Origin: Tetrastigma voinierianum
Taxonomy: Eukaryota > Streptophyta > Magnoliopsida > Vitales > Vitaceae
Length of the DNA: 64,000 nucleotides
Assembly (NCBI GenBank): GCA_016808115.1
Contig: JAEQBH010000131.1
Coordinates: 186,001-250,000 of the forward strand
Direction of reading: 5' to 3'
The position numbers and the translations under genes are program-made. Positions 25,526 to 38,084 of this stretch are shown in pieces (position 1 is the first letter of the stretch; each line of letters begins with the position of its first letter). The notes beneath the pieces were generated by a model that was not told the origin of the DNA, searched no databases, and worked only from the letters and a program-made list of their open reading frames with translations.

Positions 25526-27454
25526 CCATAAAACATTTACATTCTCCTCAAATTTTAGTTATTTAAGCCCTTTTTCCTCCTTTAAAAACTTTCCACCTCC
25601 ACCTTCTCCTTAATCACTTTCCTTCTACAAATCACATTATCCATAAAATCCATTAACATTCATACCTTAAACAATATTCACCAAATATTAACTATAATTT
25701 CTATTAAATTAGAAAGCAACCTCTTAAGCATTTTCTTATTCAACTTAATCTCAACTTATCCAATTCTACTTCCACTAAATCAAGGCTCAATGACAATTTA
25801 CATGCAAGCCTTAAATCAAGCTATAATAGTACATGCTTAAAGTGAAAAAACCCATAATGCCCTTCACCTTAGCAAAAATTACATTTCTACCTTAATCAAT
25901 TCTTTTTCTTAAAGCTTTAATTATAATACATTCCATTAAGCATTTAATCACTTCCCATTGATTAAAATCAATTGAAACTCAACATTTTCATACTTTTTCT
26001 AGGGTGGCCATATCCTACATGTCACACATTCACCATTATTTCTTCAATTTCTTCCATTTTCTTTCAACAATTTCATTTAACAATTCATCTAATGCCATAG
26101 ATTCAATTAAACTAAATCAAACCAATGCATTTCCAATTAACCCTCTCTTGGCCGAAATTTACAACCCTTATAATCTCACTCTTTCTTTTCAATTTCTTAG
26201 CAAAATCAACATAGAATCATGTCAATTTATTAGCTAAAGCCTTAACATAACTTAATTGAAGGTTTAGACAAATAATCCATAAGACCCTAATTGCTTACCG
26301 TAATAGTTTTGGTGTCTTGGTGTTAAATTGAATTCCAATGAAATCTCTTGTTCAAATCTACCTAAAGACATGTCAAGAAACTCATTTACACCATCATACA
26401 ACCATTTCCTCCATTAACCTTCAAATTCACATAAACTAGTAAGTGATCTCACCTTAAAAACTTGCTTTTTCACTTAGGGTTTGATCTAAGGCTCTTCATG
26501 GACATGATGAACACTTGAAATGGCATGAGAATCACTTGCTTAGCTTGGAGAGGGGCTGCCAAATTTTCTCCCTTGTATGCTTCCTTTTGCATTTCTTTCT
26601 CTTTCACTTTTGCTTTTAAATTTTATCTCACCCGTATGCACACCCAAGACCAAGCCAATTGCACTTAAATGATCCTTTTTCATGCCTAATTTGCCCTCCA
26701 CTTGTCCTTAAATTCACCCCATGCCATTGGTTAGCATCCTTGAATTCTAATTGGTCCATATGTAACCATATAGTCCAAAAGCAACCAAGACAACTTTATG
26801 CTCCATAAAATCCCACTAACTTAAACCATAGTTAGGCTTAACTAACTCTCATGGTTACTAACACAAATATCTCTTTAACTTTAGTTAACTTTAACTCATC
26901 AACTAACCAAAGTTAAGTTAACTACTTTATAACATGGATCCATTCTCATAGGTCCATTCTTAATCACTTGAATCACCAAGCTTACATGGCACCATTCTAT
27001 TAGTTCTTGCTTTTCTTACTTAGATCAAGCTTACTCATTAAATGACTTAAACGCCCTCCTTGAAAATAATATCCCTATACCGATAAAACTCTGAAAATAT
27101 TCCATGATCATCCAATCATAAAATTGACCATGGAATACTCTACTTAAACTTATTTCCTATCATGAGCATGCTTTAGAAAAAATTCTAGGGTTACAAGGAA
27201 TATTTTAAAACTATTTCGGTGAAAAAGGGCATTTTCGCCATATAAATCGTCGTACGTTTCAAAACTCCCCTTAAACGAATTCCGCTTTTAATTCGGCTTT
27301 GTGTTCTTAGACCCAATACATTATTCTGAACATTTTCAATTTTTAGGGCTTGTTTTTCGACAATTATTATTCATTTGACCGTTTCCAATCTAATACATGA
27401 CTTATTGAAAACAAAAATTATTATTCATGGAAACAGTAAATTCAAGGTCTTATA

Positions 27455-30069
27455 TCTCGCCTATGGGCAAGGGTATTATTTGATTCGGGTGCATTGCATT
27501 CATTCATCGCTCCATCATGTGTGCGAGAGTTGGGCTTAGAGGTTGAGACCTTGGAGAAACCCCTATATGTGAGTTCTCCCCTAGGGACTAGGGTGAGTGT
27601 GGATATGATCTGTCGGGGTTATGCAAGTTAGAGATCTCTTGGATAATACTCACAGTGAACCTGAGGGTCATGGACATGTCAGAGTTCGATGTCATCCTTG
27701 GAATGGATTGGTTGACGGCTTACCGAGTCGTTTTTGATTGTGAGCATAGGAGGGTTATCACCTACACACAAGACGGTACTCGTGTTACGTTTCAGGGGGA
27801 CAAGCATGATGTTTTGCCCTAGACCGTGTACGATTCTAGATGGAACGGACAGTTGATGGGTTGGTTAGCAGGCCTTAGCTTGGACTACGAGTAAGACAAG
27901 ACTTAGATCTCCCTCCGAAAGTCTGCAAGTATGAAGATGTCTTTTCGGATGAGCTACTGGGATTACCTTCGCAGAGGGACGTAGACTTCCATATTGAGTT
28001 ATACCCTGGCACGTCGCCCATCTCTATGACCCCGCATAGGATGGCACCAGTTGAGTTGTAGGAACTCAAGGTCCAGATATAGGAGTTGCTGGACAAGGGG
28101 TTCCTTAGACCGAGCACTTCACCATGAGGCTTGTTTGCAAATAAGAAAGACTAGACCTTCGACTGTGCATTGACTACCGACAGTTGAATAGGGTTATGAT
28201 CAAGAATCGGTATCCATTACCGAGGATTGATGACTTATTTGATCAGCTAAGAGGAGCGCAAGTCTACTCCAAGATAGACCTTCGTACTAGTTACCATCAA
28301 TTGAGGGTTGGGTGGAGTGCGACATCCCTGCAAGAAAGCGCTCCAGACGCCAGATGGGCACTTCTCGATATAAGTGAGTTCTTCTGATCGACTAATGCGC
28401 TTATAGCAGCATTCATGGATCTCATGCATAGGGTATTCCAACCCTATCTGAATCAGTTTGTCGTGGTATTCGTGGATGACATCTTGATCTACTTCCAGTC
28501 TGAGGAGGAGCATGAGGATCATTTGAGGGTTTTTCTGTAGCTTTTGAGAGACCATCAATCGTATGCTGTCTCGTGGCACGAGTTTTAGCCATCGGGGTGA
28601 GATTCTCGGGACACGAGTGTCGCCTTCAAGCGTACCGTTGACCCCGAGAAGGTCAAGGCCGGTGATGAGCTGGGAGAGGTCAAGTCGGGCCTTCTCAAGA
28701 TACACAGTTTCTTAGGATTAGCAAGGTACTATAGGAGGTTCATTGAGGATTTCTCTCGACTAGTAGCACCTATGACGAGACTCGACCTGCATGAGGTCAA
28801 GTTCGAGGAATGACCAAAGGTAAGAAGGCATTCCAGAACTTGCAAGAGTGCTTACTTCTCAACTCCTATTCGATAGTCCTGCAGAGGGGCCAGAATACAT
28901 AAGGTATTAGACACCTCAAGGCCGGACTGGATACAGCCTGATGCGCCTAGGAGGGTAGTAGCTTATGGTTCCCGTCAGTTGAAGAATCATGAGTAGAACT
29001 ACCCCACACACGACATGGAGTTAACGGCCATAGTCCTTGCCTTGAAGATTTGGCGCCACTACCTATACGGAGAACAATTTGAGGTGTATTCAGACATGAG
29101 TTTGAGGTATACCTTCAATGTGCGCAAATGAGACCTCAATAGGAGGCAACGGGGCGGGATGGAGTTCTAGAGGATTATGACTTCGCTTTACATTACCACC
29201 TTGGTAAGGCAAATGTGATGGCTGATGCACTCAATCGGAAGTCACAGGGAGCATTGGCTAGTATAGCTTCCCGAGAGTGGCAGATGCTCGAGACCGTAGG
29301 GCAGTTTTGACTACAGTATAGAGAGCAGGCTCAGGGTACCTTGGGGAGTTTGGTAGCTACGCCATCCATATTGAGCAAAGTGATCGAGTCCTAGCGTGAC
29401 GCAAAGATGTAAGTGTCTACCGTGGACCGCATAATTAGGCATCTGCGACAAAGGCCGGACAATCTTGGCCACCTGATGGTAGTCTTTGGTATAGAGGATG
29501 GGTAGTGGTTCCCAATTCGATGTGATCTCGAGAGAAGAGATCCTTAGGAGTTCTATTTCTCCTAATTTTTCAGGCATCCAGTGGCAAAGATGTAACTATG
29601 ATCTTTGTCGCCACTAATGAGCTGGATAAAGAGTCACTGAGGACTTTGTTCGACGACATGCCTTCACGTGTCGTAAGAGGGTTAAGGCTACATCGTAAGC
29701 CAGCAAGGCTACTCTAGCCATTGGAGGTAGCTAAGTGGAAGTGGGAGCACGTCACAATGGATTTTGTGACCCACTTGCCACGGACATCGCGGAGGCATGA
29801 TGCGGTATAGGTGATAATGGATTGGCTCATGAAGTCAGCACATTTTCTAGCCATACGGATGACCTTCACACTTGAGGAATTCTACTGGTTGTATATCCGA
29901 GAGATTGTCCGACTACATGGAGTGTTAGTGTCCATAGTGCCTGGAGTAGAGATCCTAGATTTACTGGCAAGACTCGAAGAGCTTCTAAAAGGCCAAGGGG
30001 ACGTGGTTGATGATGAGCACCACCTTTCACCCATAGATAGATGGTCAATCGAAGATGACCATACAGGTT
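27455..30069 (+). pseudogene. Chromovirus pol remnant, protease to integrase core
   Basis: Protease keeps LFDSGALHSFIAPSCVREL with the catalytic DSG at 27482-27490, and ends with MDMSEFDVILGMDWLTAY near 27675-27725. Reverse transcriptase shows RLCIDYRQLNR and NRYPLPRIDDLFDQL (28160-28250) and the active-site FVDD at 28469-28480. RNase H carries HDMELTAIVLALKIWRHYL near 28995-29060. Integrase shows KWKWEHVTMDFVTHLPR (from about 29730) and DWLMKSAHFLAI. Frameshifts and stops interrupt every domain. In the integrase block GQSKMTIQ at 30043-30066 the usual catalytic Glu of the DDE triad (GQSER in relatives) is Lys, at 30052-30054. The H2C2 zinc-binding part of integrase is deleted or unreadable. 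Confidence 0.88.
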
Positions 30070-30994
30070 TGATGCAATGTTGGGATCGATGGATTAATCC
30101 TAAGCTTGTGTAAGTCAAAATATGGGTTTGGGGAGCTGGGCCAAAAATAGGTTATGGACGAATTTTTGGAGATTTTCTGGGTTAAGAAAGGTGAATTTAT
30201 GGTATATAAGGAAAGGGGTATTTTAGGAAGGTTTTGGTAGTATGGAACAAGATTTGGAAAGTTTTGGGTTGAGGTTGAAAATATGGTTATGGAAAGTTTA
30301 GGAGAAAAGATGAGATGGTGATGGAAAGTAGAGTTTCCAGATAAGAGTGGTTAATACCGGCTAATGAAACGATCCACACAAGATGGATGATGAAGTGAAG
30401 GCGCTCAATAATCAACTATGGACGGGGTTGATTGATAAGTTTAACAAAGACTCTCGCCACCATGAATCCACCATGTATGGCCACGAACTGCCCCCAAGGG
30501 AACTGCACCCAAGAGATAAGAGAATAAGAGAACTCTTAAAAAGTTGGTAAAACTGGAAAATATTATTAAACTTGAACCGATTGTCAAAAGACTACATTAT
30601 GGGTATATATAGCCTCATACTTTCTAAATCAAAAAAGCAACTTTACTTTAACTAGAAAGAAACTTTCTAAATTACAAAAATAACTCCTAAAGAAAACTTT
30701 CAAACAAATAAAGCAAACTTTCTAAAATAAACAAAGCAAATCTTCCTAAAATAAATAAAGCAAACTTTCTAAAATAAATAAAGTAAATCTTAGTAAAATA
30801 AATAAAGCAAACTTTCTAAAATATGGCAACACATCGTGGGTTTGTCCAAGTTCGATTTTTCGCTTCCAAGGCCCAAACGAGTCCAAAAGGAGTTTTCCCA
30901 TGTATTCAATGTGTCTTGACCTCCTCAATCCAAATCTTCAATAATTGTAGCTGATTTCCCCAATGTTCTGTGTTTATAGAAGCCTCCCGCATCA
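30070..30994 (-). repeat. 3' LTR of the nested element
   Basis: It starts TGATGCAATG and ends CCCGCATCA, and matches 35259-36227 along its length. It contains a short tandem array at about 30690-30830 based on AAATAAAGCAAACTTTCTAA. Relative to the other LTR it mostly differs by one- or two-base indels in short runs. Confidence 0.93.
30690..30830. repeat. Tandem array in the nested LTR, left copy
   Basis: Degenerate copies of AAATAAAGCAAACTTTCTAA and AAATCTTCCTAAAATAAA, repeated about every 20-40 bases. The same array occurs at 35870-36040. Confidence 0.8.
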
Positions 30995-33900
30995 ACTCTA
31001 TAGGCCGGAAAAGATTGCCCTCAAGTCTTCACCGTGATAAGCCCTCAAGTCCTAACATTGAACATCAGAGAAATTTCATATTCGCTCCGCAACCGCAACT
31101 TGCAGCATTCTTCCTAATTTTTCTATAATCTTGAAAGGGCCATCTACCCGTTTCGAGCTTTCCAAACTTTCCGCGGAAACCTGTCTCGAAGGTGTACTCA
31201 AACCACCCGCCAACCTCAAACCAACATACTGCGACGCCTTCCATTCGCTTGCTCCACATATTTGGCATTCTTCTTCTCAATCTTCGTTTAACTTTTCATG
31301 TAACTTCTTGATCTCTTTGGCTCTTAACTTCAGCATTTCCACTAAATTGTTGAATAGTCGGACGGGGTGCTAATTCCATGGGTCCACCTACTGTAGTCCA
31401 GCGACTACCTCAAATGGGCTTTTCCCACGCTCTATGCATGGACCTATTGTAGGTAAACTCACCTGGGGTAGAATCAAATCCCATTGTTTCAATGCTCTTC
31501 CCACATAGCTCCCTTAGCAAATTTCCAAGCCATTAGTAACTCCGCTTCGACCACGCCTGAGGGTGATAAGAGGTACTAACAAAGAAAGAAGTCCCCGCTT
31601 TTCCACGAGCCTCTAAAAGCACTAAGAAACTTAGAGTCTCGACCAAACCATAGTCTCGGGAATGTAGACGCGACAACTTTCTTTGAAGTACAAGCTCGGC
31701 AACATGCTAAGCATCACAATTTTGCTCGTATGGTACAGCGAGCCATCTTTGAAAGAAACCCACAACTAATTCAAATGTGACCTAATCTTGTTTCTTTGTG
31801 TTCTAGGTAATCCCAAACAAAATCCAAGCTTACCTCCTCCCATGGCATATTTGGAATTGGCAATGGTGTATATAGTCCCGCATTGTTTCCATGAGTTTTA
31901 GCCATCATGCACACAACACACTTCTGGACAAATCTAGCAATGTCTTTCTCTAGCTTAGGCCAAAAGAAGTTTGCCTTCACTAGAGCTAAGGTTTTTGCTT
32001 CACCAAAGTGTCCTCCTAATGTTCCACCATGCAACTCATCCAAAATACTCAATCTCAAGGAACAAGATGGGATGCATAGAGGTTTTCCTTAAAGAGAAAC
32101 CGTCCATCCTTACAAAATCCTTGAAAGGCTCATACAAGATACCTTCCGCATTTCACCAAAATCAACATCCTCCTCATATAGTTCTTCAACACACTTAATC
32201 CAACTGGTTTGGACTCTGTATGGAAGTCACATTAGGGCATGTCTCCTACTAAGGCATCCGCAACAACGTTATGAACACTGCTTTGTGCTTGATTTACAAG
32301 AATTCCACCCATGTCGCATGTCTTCGATTCAACTTGTGCTGGTGGTTGATGAATTTAGTGCTTCATGATCCGAGAAAGCACAAATGGCTTGTAGCAAGTT
32401 ATTGACTCCAATGAAATAAAGCTCTATAGATAGCATAGAACTCCTTGTCATAGGTGGAGTACTTCCCTTTTGCTTCATTTAACCTCTCACTAAAGAAAGC
32501 GATGGGTCTTCCTTCTTGACTAAGGACAACACCAATCCCAACTTGAGATGCATCACCTATCAAGACTTTGTTGAAATCGTGTAAAACCAAACATGGGGCT
32601 TCGCTACTTTCTTTTTAATCAACCTGCTTTCTTCTAAGAACACTAGTCCACTTGAATTTGCCTTTAAGCATTCAGCTACAGGAGCCATTATAGACCTAAA
32701 TCCACGACAAATCTCCGCGCAGACTAGCCCATGAAAAACTTCACATCATGGATCTGAGCTAGAGTTGGCCAATTCAGAACGCTCTATCTTGCTTCCTAGC
32801 CCATCTCAATTCCATCTTTAGTAACCACATAACCAAGAAATATGATTCTGTTTCAAGATAGAAGTCACACTCTTCAAGCTCGGACAAATAATCGCTGTTC
32901 CTCAGATAGAGAACAATTGCCTCAAATGCTCCAAGTGCTCCATCGACTTTTTGCTATAGATCAAAATATCATCAAAGTATACCACCACAAAATTTCCAAT
33001 GCATGGCTTAAGGATATGATTCATAAACCTCGTTAAAGTGCTAAAGTACTGATAGTCCAAATGGCATCACCATCCACTCATGTGAGTCCATCTCGAGTTT
33101 TAAAGGCCGCTTCAGCCCATCTCCTTCCTCATACGAATTTGATGGTATCCACTCCTCAAATCAATCTTCAAAAGACACTGACGATAGAAGATCCAAAGAA
33201 ATCATCGAGTCTTGAATGGGAAATCGATATTCACAGTAACTTGTTTCGACCGCCCTACTATCAACACACATCCTCCAAGATCCATCCTTCGTACTAGCGG
33301 CAGAACCGCACAAGGGCTCTACTCTCTCGAATAAGCCCTTTGTCGAAAGCAAATCATCAACTTGTCTTTGGTAGTTTCTTCATGTTCTTTAGACTCATCC
33401 TATAGGCCTGGGCTTTATTGGGCAAAATGTAACCCGGGTACGAGGTCTATTCGATGTTGAATATCTCTCATAGGGCAACCTATGCCAACACCCTCCTCGT
33501 GTACTACATCAACAACCCCCGCCGTGACCGTCTCTACTTTTGGGATCTCCTTCTCACTTCTCTCTGGGCTTCTTCAATAGCAACCAAGCCACCGCATCCG
33601 AACTACCGATTTCTTCTCCAACCCTGATTTTGACAACAAAGAATTCTGCCGCTGGTCTGGGAGGTCGGAGCACCTGTCAAGCCTAACTATGCTAAGACAA
33701 TTTCAGGCCATCCTCATGCAATGTGTTCTCAAGCCATCATAAATGACCTTCCTATCATACGGCTACGGCCTCCCAAGTAGCAAGTGACAAACATCCATTG
33801 AACAAATACCACACCATACCTCGCCCCGGTAGTGCTCAATTGTAAAGAGACAAGGCACCTATGTTAATTCGATATCACTATCCTCACAAATTCTTAAGTT

Positions 33901-35238
33901 TATGGTTTTGATGTGATCCATCTTTCAAATCGCTGCACCATCTCCGCAAACACAATTTGCTTTTCCCACTATCAATAATAACCAAACAAACCCTCGTCTC
34001 TTAGACGCGGCACTTGCGGGGTGAAAGGACATTAGACCGTAACTACCTTCCTCACTCAGCAACCGCCTCATCTTAAGACTCTTCGAACAAACTCATGAAG
34101 TTCCATGGTTCAGCATAAGAAGTTCATCCTTATCTTCAGTGGTCGGCTTCACTGCCTCTTCGACATCTTCTTCCTCATCTTCATTCTTCAATCAGGCAAC
34201 CACTGGCTTAGGACATTCAAGCTATACGCCCAAACTGCATTTGAAGCACCGCCTTGACTTGGGAGGTAAGACTCTGTCGTGGCTTGCACTTCACCTTTAC
34301 TTGAGGTTTAAGGGTGGCTTTAGCACTACTAGGACCCTCAAGTCGAATTCTGAGGAAGGCACAATCTTCTTAATCCGATTTGGTAGTAAAACCCCATACT
34401 GCTTAGAGCCTCACTTTTAAGGCAAGCTTATCACATCTTGAAGAGTATTATATGGCTGCAATCGAACGCTTAGAAATTTCAACCCTCAAACCAGCAAGGT
34501 AGCGGCCATGACTCAAGCCTCCACCCTCTTGCAAGTCTCCTTTGATCATCACCTCAAACTCACTCTAATACTCCTCCACAAATTTCATATTCTCACGTCA
34601 AATTTAAATTTGAGGAAGACATTCGCGACAAGTGGGAAGTGGGAAGATACTCCTTTTAGTCTTTTCTTCATCTTTTCCCAGTTTCACCTTTCACATTCCG
34701 ACGCCGCTCTTTAAATTTTCTTCCCACCAAAAGAAGATTCTTGCGCATCTGATAGCCACCAACTTCAATTTTGCTTCTGGGCATCATAATATTCAAAGAC
34801 ACGTCTGACCTAAGATAATAATCCAAGAAGTCATCAGCATGCATTCTTCCTTCAAATTCCTGAATATCAAACTTTGGATTGAATCTGGAACTTTCATCAT
34901 TATTACGTTTCTCATAGTAATCATCATCGCGGTATCGATCTTCATACCTTCCTCCATAATCATACTTCAATGCTTGTCTTTAAAGCCGCGCCTCAAGTAA
35001 CCCAACTTGGCTAGCGGCACAATTCCTCTGGCCAAAACTTTCATCACCTTCACCTTCCATGAAGGTCTTTGTCGCCATAGGATCATCATTGATAGCCATC
35101 CTTTTGTGGAGACGCTTGAACCACGTGATTCAAGATCAACAATGCATTTTTGCAATGGGGATCGAGAACTACTTGAACCATGGACAGGAATTTTGTCTCC
35201 TAACCAAAGAATACTTTAGCTTATGATCAGCCATCAAT
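30995..35238 (-). pseudogene. Gag-pol remnant of the nested element
   Basis: Reading down the minus strand, gag at 34970-34668 contains RFNPKFDIQEFEGRMHADDF, a retrotransposon gag start. A zinc-knuckle remnant beginning CFKC lies near 34260-34230, followed by an acidic linker. A degraded protease lies near 33990-33880. Reverse transcriptase shows KDGSWRMCVDSRA (about 33290) and a FVVVYFDDILIYSKS block (about 32990-32940), which keeps a YFDD-type active site. RNase H shows VLIGDASQVGIGVVLSQEGR (about 32575-32515) and STYDKEFYAIYRALFHW. Integrase at 32058-31771 has the zinc-binding HHCC-type segment (GGHFG, FVQKCVVCMMAKTH) and PIPNMPWEEVSLDFV. The layout is that of a chromovirus-like Ty3/gypsy element. 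Residues around the gag and RNase H recall the CRM group, but I am not sure. No chromodomain was identified. Confidence 0.82.
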
Positions 35239-35255
35239 CCTTGAGCCTGATACCA
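35239..35255 (-). other. Primer binding site of the nested element (tRNA-Met type)
   Basis: The minus strand reads TGGTATCAGGCTCAAGG, three bases inside the 5' LTR end at 35259. It differs only slightly from the common plant primer TGGTATCAGAGC. Confidence 0.85.
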
Positions 35256-35258
35256 CTT

Positions 35259-36227
35259 TGATGCAAGGTCAGACCGTGATGGATGATCCGTGTTTAGGTA
35301 AGTCAAAATATGGGTCAGGTTTTCTTGGGCCAAAATAGGTTATGGACGAATTTTTGAGATTTTCTAAGTTAGAAAGGTGAATTTATGGTATATAAGGAAA
35401 GGGGTATTTAGAAGGTTTGGTAGTATGGAACAAGATTGAAAGTTTTGGGTTGAGGTTGAAAATATGGTTATGGAAAGTTTAGAGAAAGATGAGACGGTGA
35501 TGGAAAGTAGAGTTTGCACAAGAGTGGTTACTTACCTGCTTAATGAAACGATCCACACAAGATGGATGATGAAGTGAAGGCGCTAATAATCAACTATGGA
35601 CTGTTGATTGATAAGTTGACAAAGATCTCTCGCTACCATGAATCCACCAAGGTATGGAGCCACGAATCCTGTCCCCAAGGGAATCACCCAAGAGATAAGA
35701 GAACAAGAGAACTCTTAAAAAGAGAAATCGAAATATTATTAAACTTGAACCGATTGTCAAAAGACTACACATAGGGTATATAGCCTCATACTTCTAAATC
35801 AAAAAGCAACTTACTTTAACTAGGAAAAGAAACTCTAAATACAAAGCAACTCCTAAAAAGAAAACTTTAAAATAATAAAGCAAAACTTTCTAAAATAAAC
35901 AAAGCAAATCTTCCTAAAATAAATAAAGCAAACTTTCTAAAATAAATAAAGCAAATCTTTAGTAAAATAAATAAAGCAAACTTTCTAAAATAAACAAAGA
36001 AATCTTAGTAAAATAAATAAAGCAAACTTTCTAAAATTAATATGGCACCCACATCGTGGTTTGTCCTGTCCGACCACGTTTTTTTTGCCTTCCAAGGCCC
36101 AAATGAGAGGCTGTCCAAAAAAGGAGTTTTCACATGTATTCAATGCGTCTTGACCTCCCCAATCCAAATCTTCAATAATTAGGGCTGATTTCCCAATGTT
36201 CGGTGTGTTTATGAAGCTCCTGCATCA
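35259..36227 (-). repeat. 5' LTR of the nested element
   Basis: Bounded by TGATGCAAGG and CTCCTGCATCA and adjoining the primer site at 35239-35255. Homologous to 30070-30994; it carries the matching tandem array at 35870-36040. Confidence 0.93.
35870..36040. repeat. Tandem array in the nested LTR, right copy
   Basis: The same AAATAAAGCAAACTTTCTAA-type units as at 30690-30830, with about one more unit. Confidence 0.8.
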
Positions 36228-36960
36228 AGGTTTTAGAGGACATGTTGCGAGCATGTGTCCTGGATCATAAGGGTAGTTGGGAGGAGCACCTACCCTTAAT
36301 GAAATTCACCTACAACAATATTTATCAGGCGAGTATACAGATGGCAACCTATGAGGCTTTGTATGGGAGGCCATATCGATCACCTATTTGTCGACGAGGA
36401 CGGGAGAGCTCCACCATCGTCCGGGATTCGATTAGAGACACTGAGAGCATGATACTGGCAAGATCTTCTCACTAATTTAGTCAACAAAAGAGCGTAGTTA
36501 TGCCGACAGAATCTTTCGACCCTAAAGTTCAAGGTGGGTGATCACGCTTCTCGGGGTTGCGATGCCAAAGAGAGGAGTGGTTAGATTCCGACAAACGAGG
36601 GAAGTTACGCTAAGATAGGCATCTAAAGCCCTTCGAGATACTCGAGGGTGGGCATATTATGCATTCGCTTGGCTACCATCGAGTTTATCATGTGTCTATG
36701 AGGTGTTCCACGTCTCCATGCTCTGGAAGTATACTCCAGATATAGCTCATGTAGTGGATTGGGGAGAGATTACTGTTGACACATATGGGACCTTCGAGGA
36801 GGGACCAGTGCGCATCATGGATAGCCGGGATTAGGTTTTGAGACGCAAGATCGTGAGGCTAGTGAAAGTGCTGTGGCAACACCGTGGAGTGGATGAGGCA
36901 ACGTGGGAGCGCGAGGACACGATGCGGGCCACCTATCCCTTCTTGTTTAGGGACGAAGGT
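36228..36960 (+). pseudogene. Integrase C-terminus and chromodomain of the 27455-40021 element
   Basis: After the nested element the integrase resumes with VLEDMLRACVLDHKGSWEEH, TYNNIYQASIQMATYEALYG and RPYRSPIC (36230-36400), then a frameshifted core. The chromodomain at about 36840-36955 reads RRKIVRLVKVLWQHRGVDEA followed by TWEREDTMRATYPFLFRDEG. The WEREDTMR...YPFLF pattern is the C-terminal chromodomain of Tekay/Del-type chromoviruses, which directs integration to heterochromatin. Stops and frame changes between 36400 and 36840 make it non-functional. Confidence 0.88.
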
Positions 36961-37049
36961 ACGCAGCTTAGTCGTTTAGTAATTAAATGACTAGTTTTAC
37001 ATGCATGAGATTGTGTACATTGCATATACATGCGAGTTGGATGTGGATG

Positions 37050-37087
37050 TGGCGGAATTTCGAGATGAAATTCTTTAAGGTAAAGAA
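37050..37087 (+). other. Pre-LTR segment with eroded polypurine tract
   Basis: The sequence GAATTTCGAGATGAAATTC followed by TTTAAGGTAAAGAA directly precedes the LTR. The homologous place at 56804-56815 has an intact AAGGGGGGAAGA, so the primer tract for plus-strand synthesis has decayed here. Confidence 0.7.
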
Positions 37088-38084
37088 TGTAAACCCGAGA
37101 AAATTCAATTTTCTCGAGAAAGCGGGTAAAACGATAATTTCAAAGAGGAAACTGGAAATTTTTCTAGATCTCGGATGACAAAACGGACTTCACCGTTGGA
37201 ATTGTCTCGCAAAATCTAGCTACCCTGTCGAATTTCGTTGAATTCCAAGATAATCAAAATTTCACGTTTTTCGAGGCACGTGTTGAGTGGCTCACATTGA
37301 GCCATGTGTCAAATGGAGGGCAAGTCAAACAAGAGACTAAGTGGGATCCATGTGTGACATGTGTCACCACTTGATAGGAAGGAAATCCAAAGTTATGGAT
37401 AAGGTGATAAGGAACCAAGAGAGCCACCCGGAGAGTGACACTGTGGTAAGATGAGAACATCCTAATTTGACCTTGACCAAACAAATCTGAAGTGGGGAGG
37501 TGAAGAAGAAAGGGGGAGAAAAAGAGAAAAGAGAGAAGAGAGAAAGAGGAGAGAGAGACCTTAACTCGCCACGACCATGGAGGACTGAGATGGGCCTGTT
37601 TTCGTCGGGCCAAGAACTAAAGATCATCTGCTCGACAAAGGCTACGCATGGGTACCGAAAACACGAGATTTCACTGAGGATTCAAGTGAAGAGTTTGGGA
37701 AATCAAGGGTTTCGGGTTTAGGAAGTGTCCACGGGACTTCCTAAAGCAACTTCTACGCTTTAAGAGCAGGTCTTCCTACTTCCTAAGATTTTCTATCTTA
37801 AGGGTCAGGTTTGTCTCGCCTCTAAGGGGATGTTTGGTTGCATTTTGAACTATTGAAGTCAGTTTTATTTGATCATACTCATTAAATTCTGACTTAGGAC
37901 TGGTTTTCAAATGGGAAACAAAGGGAATTTAGCTGTGTGTCCTTCGGGTAAATTGTAGCCACATCATTGAACTTGATGTTAGGCTTTTGAATTACCCAAA
38001 ACGAACCTCTATAGCCTAAGTTATGATCCGTTTACCCGAAATGGCCTAAGTGCGGTCTTTGGTTAGGTCCTGTCCAAATTTAGG

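Larger units (their letters stand above)
24294..27454 (-). mobile_element. Probable solo LTR of another family (minus orientation)
   Basis: On the minus strand the segment would start TATAAGACC (for TGTAAGACC) at 27454 and end GATTTTCTACA at 24294, plausible TG...CA-type LTR ends. It has no coding domain. It lies between the truncated LTR at 22417-24293 and protease sequence that starts at 27455. The flanking pentamers (CATTT and TCTCG) do not match, so either the left boundary is wrong or the locus was rearranged after insertion. It contains CA/TA and TA microsatellites. Confidence 0.5.
30065..36232 (-). mobile_element. Complete nested Ty3/gypsy element with target-site duplication AGGTT
   Basis: A minus-strand element of 6.16 kb (30070-36227) with AGGTT immediately on both sides (30065-30069, 36228-36232). 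LTRs of 925 and 969 bases carry inverted terminal hexamers TGATGC ... GCATCA. The primer site lies inside the right LTR, so that one is the 5' LTR. It interrupts the integrase gene of the 27455-40021 element and is therefore younger. Its own genes are frameshifted throughout. Confidence 0.93.
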
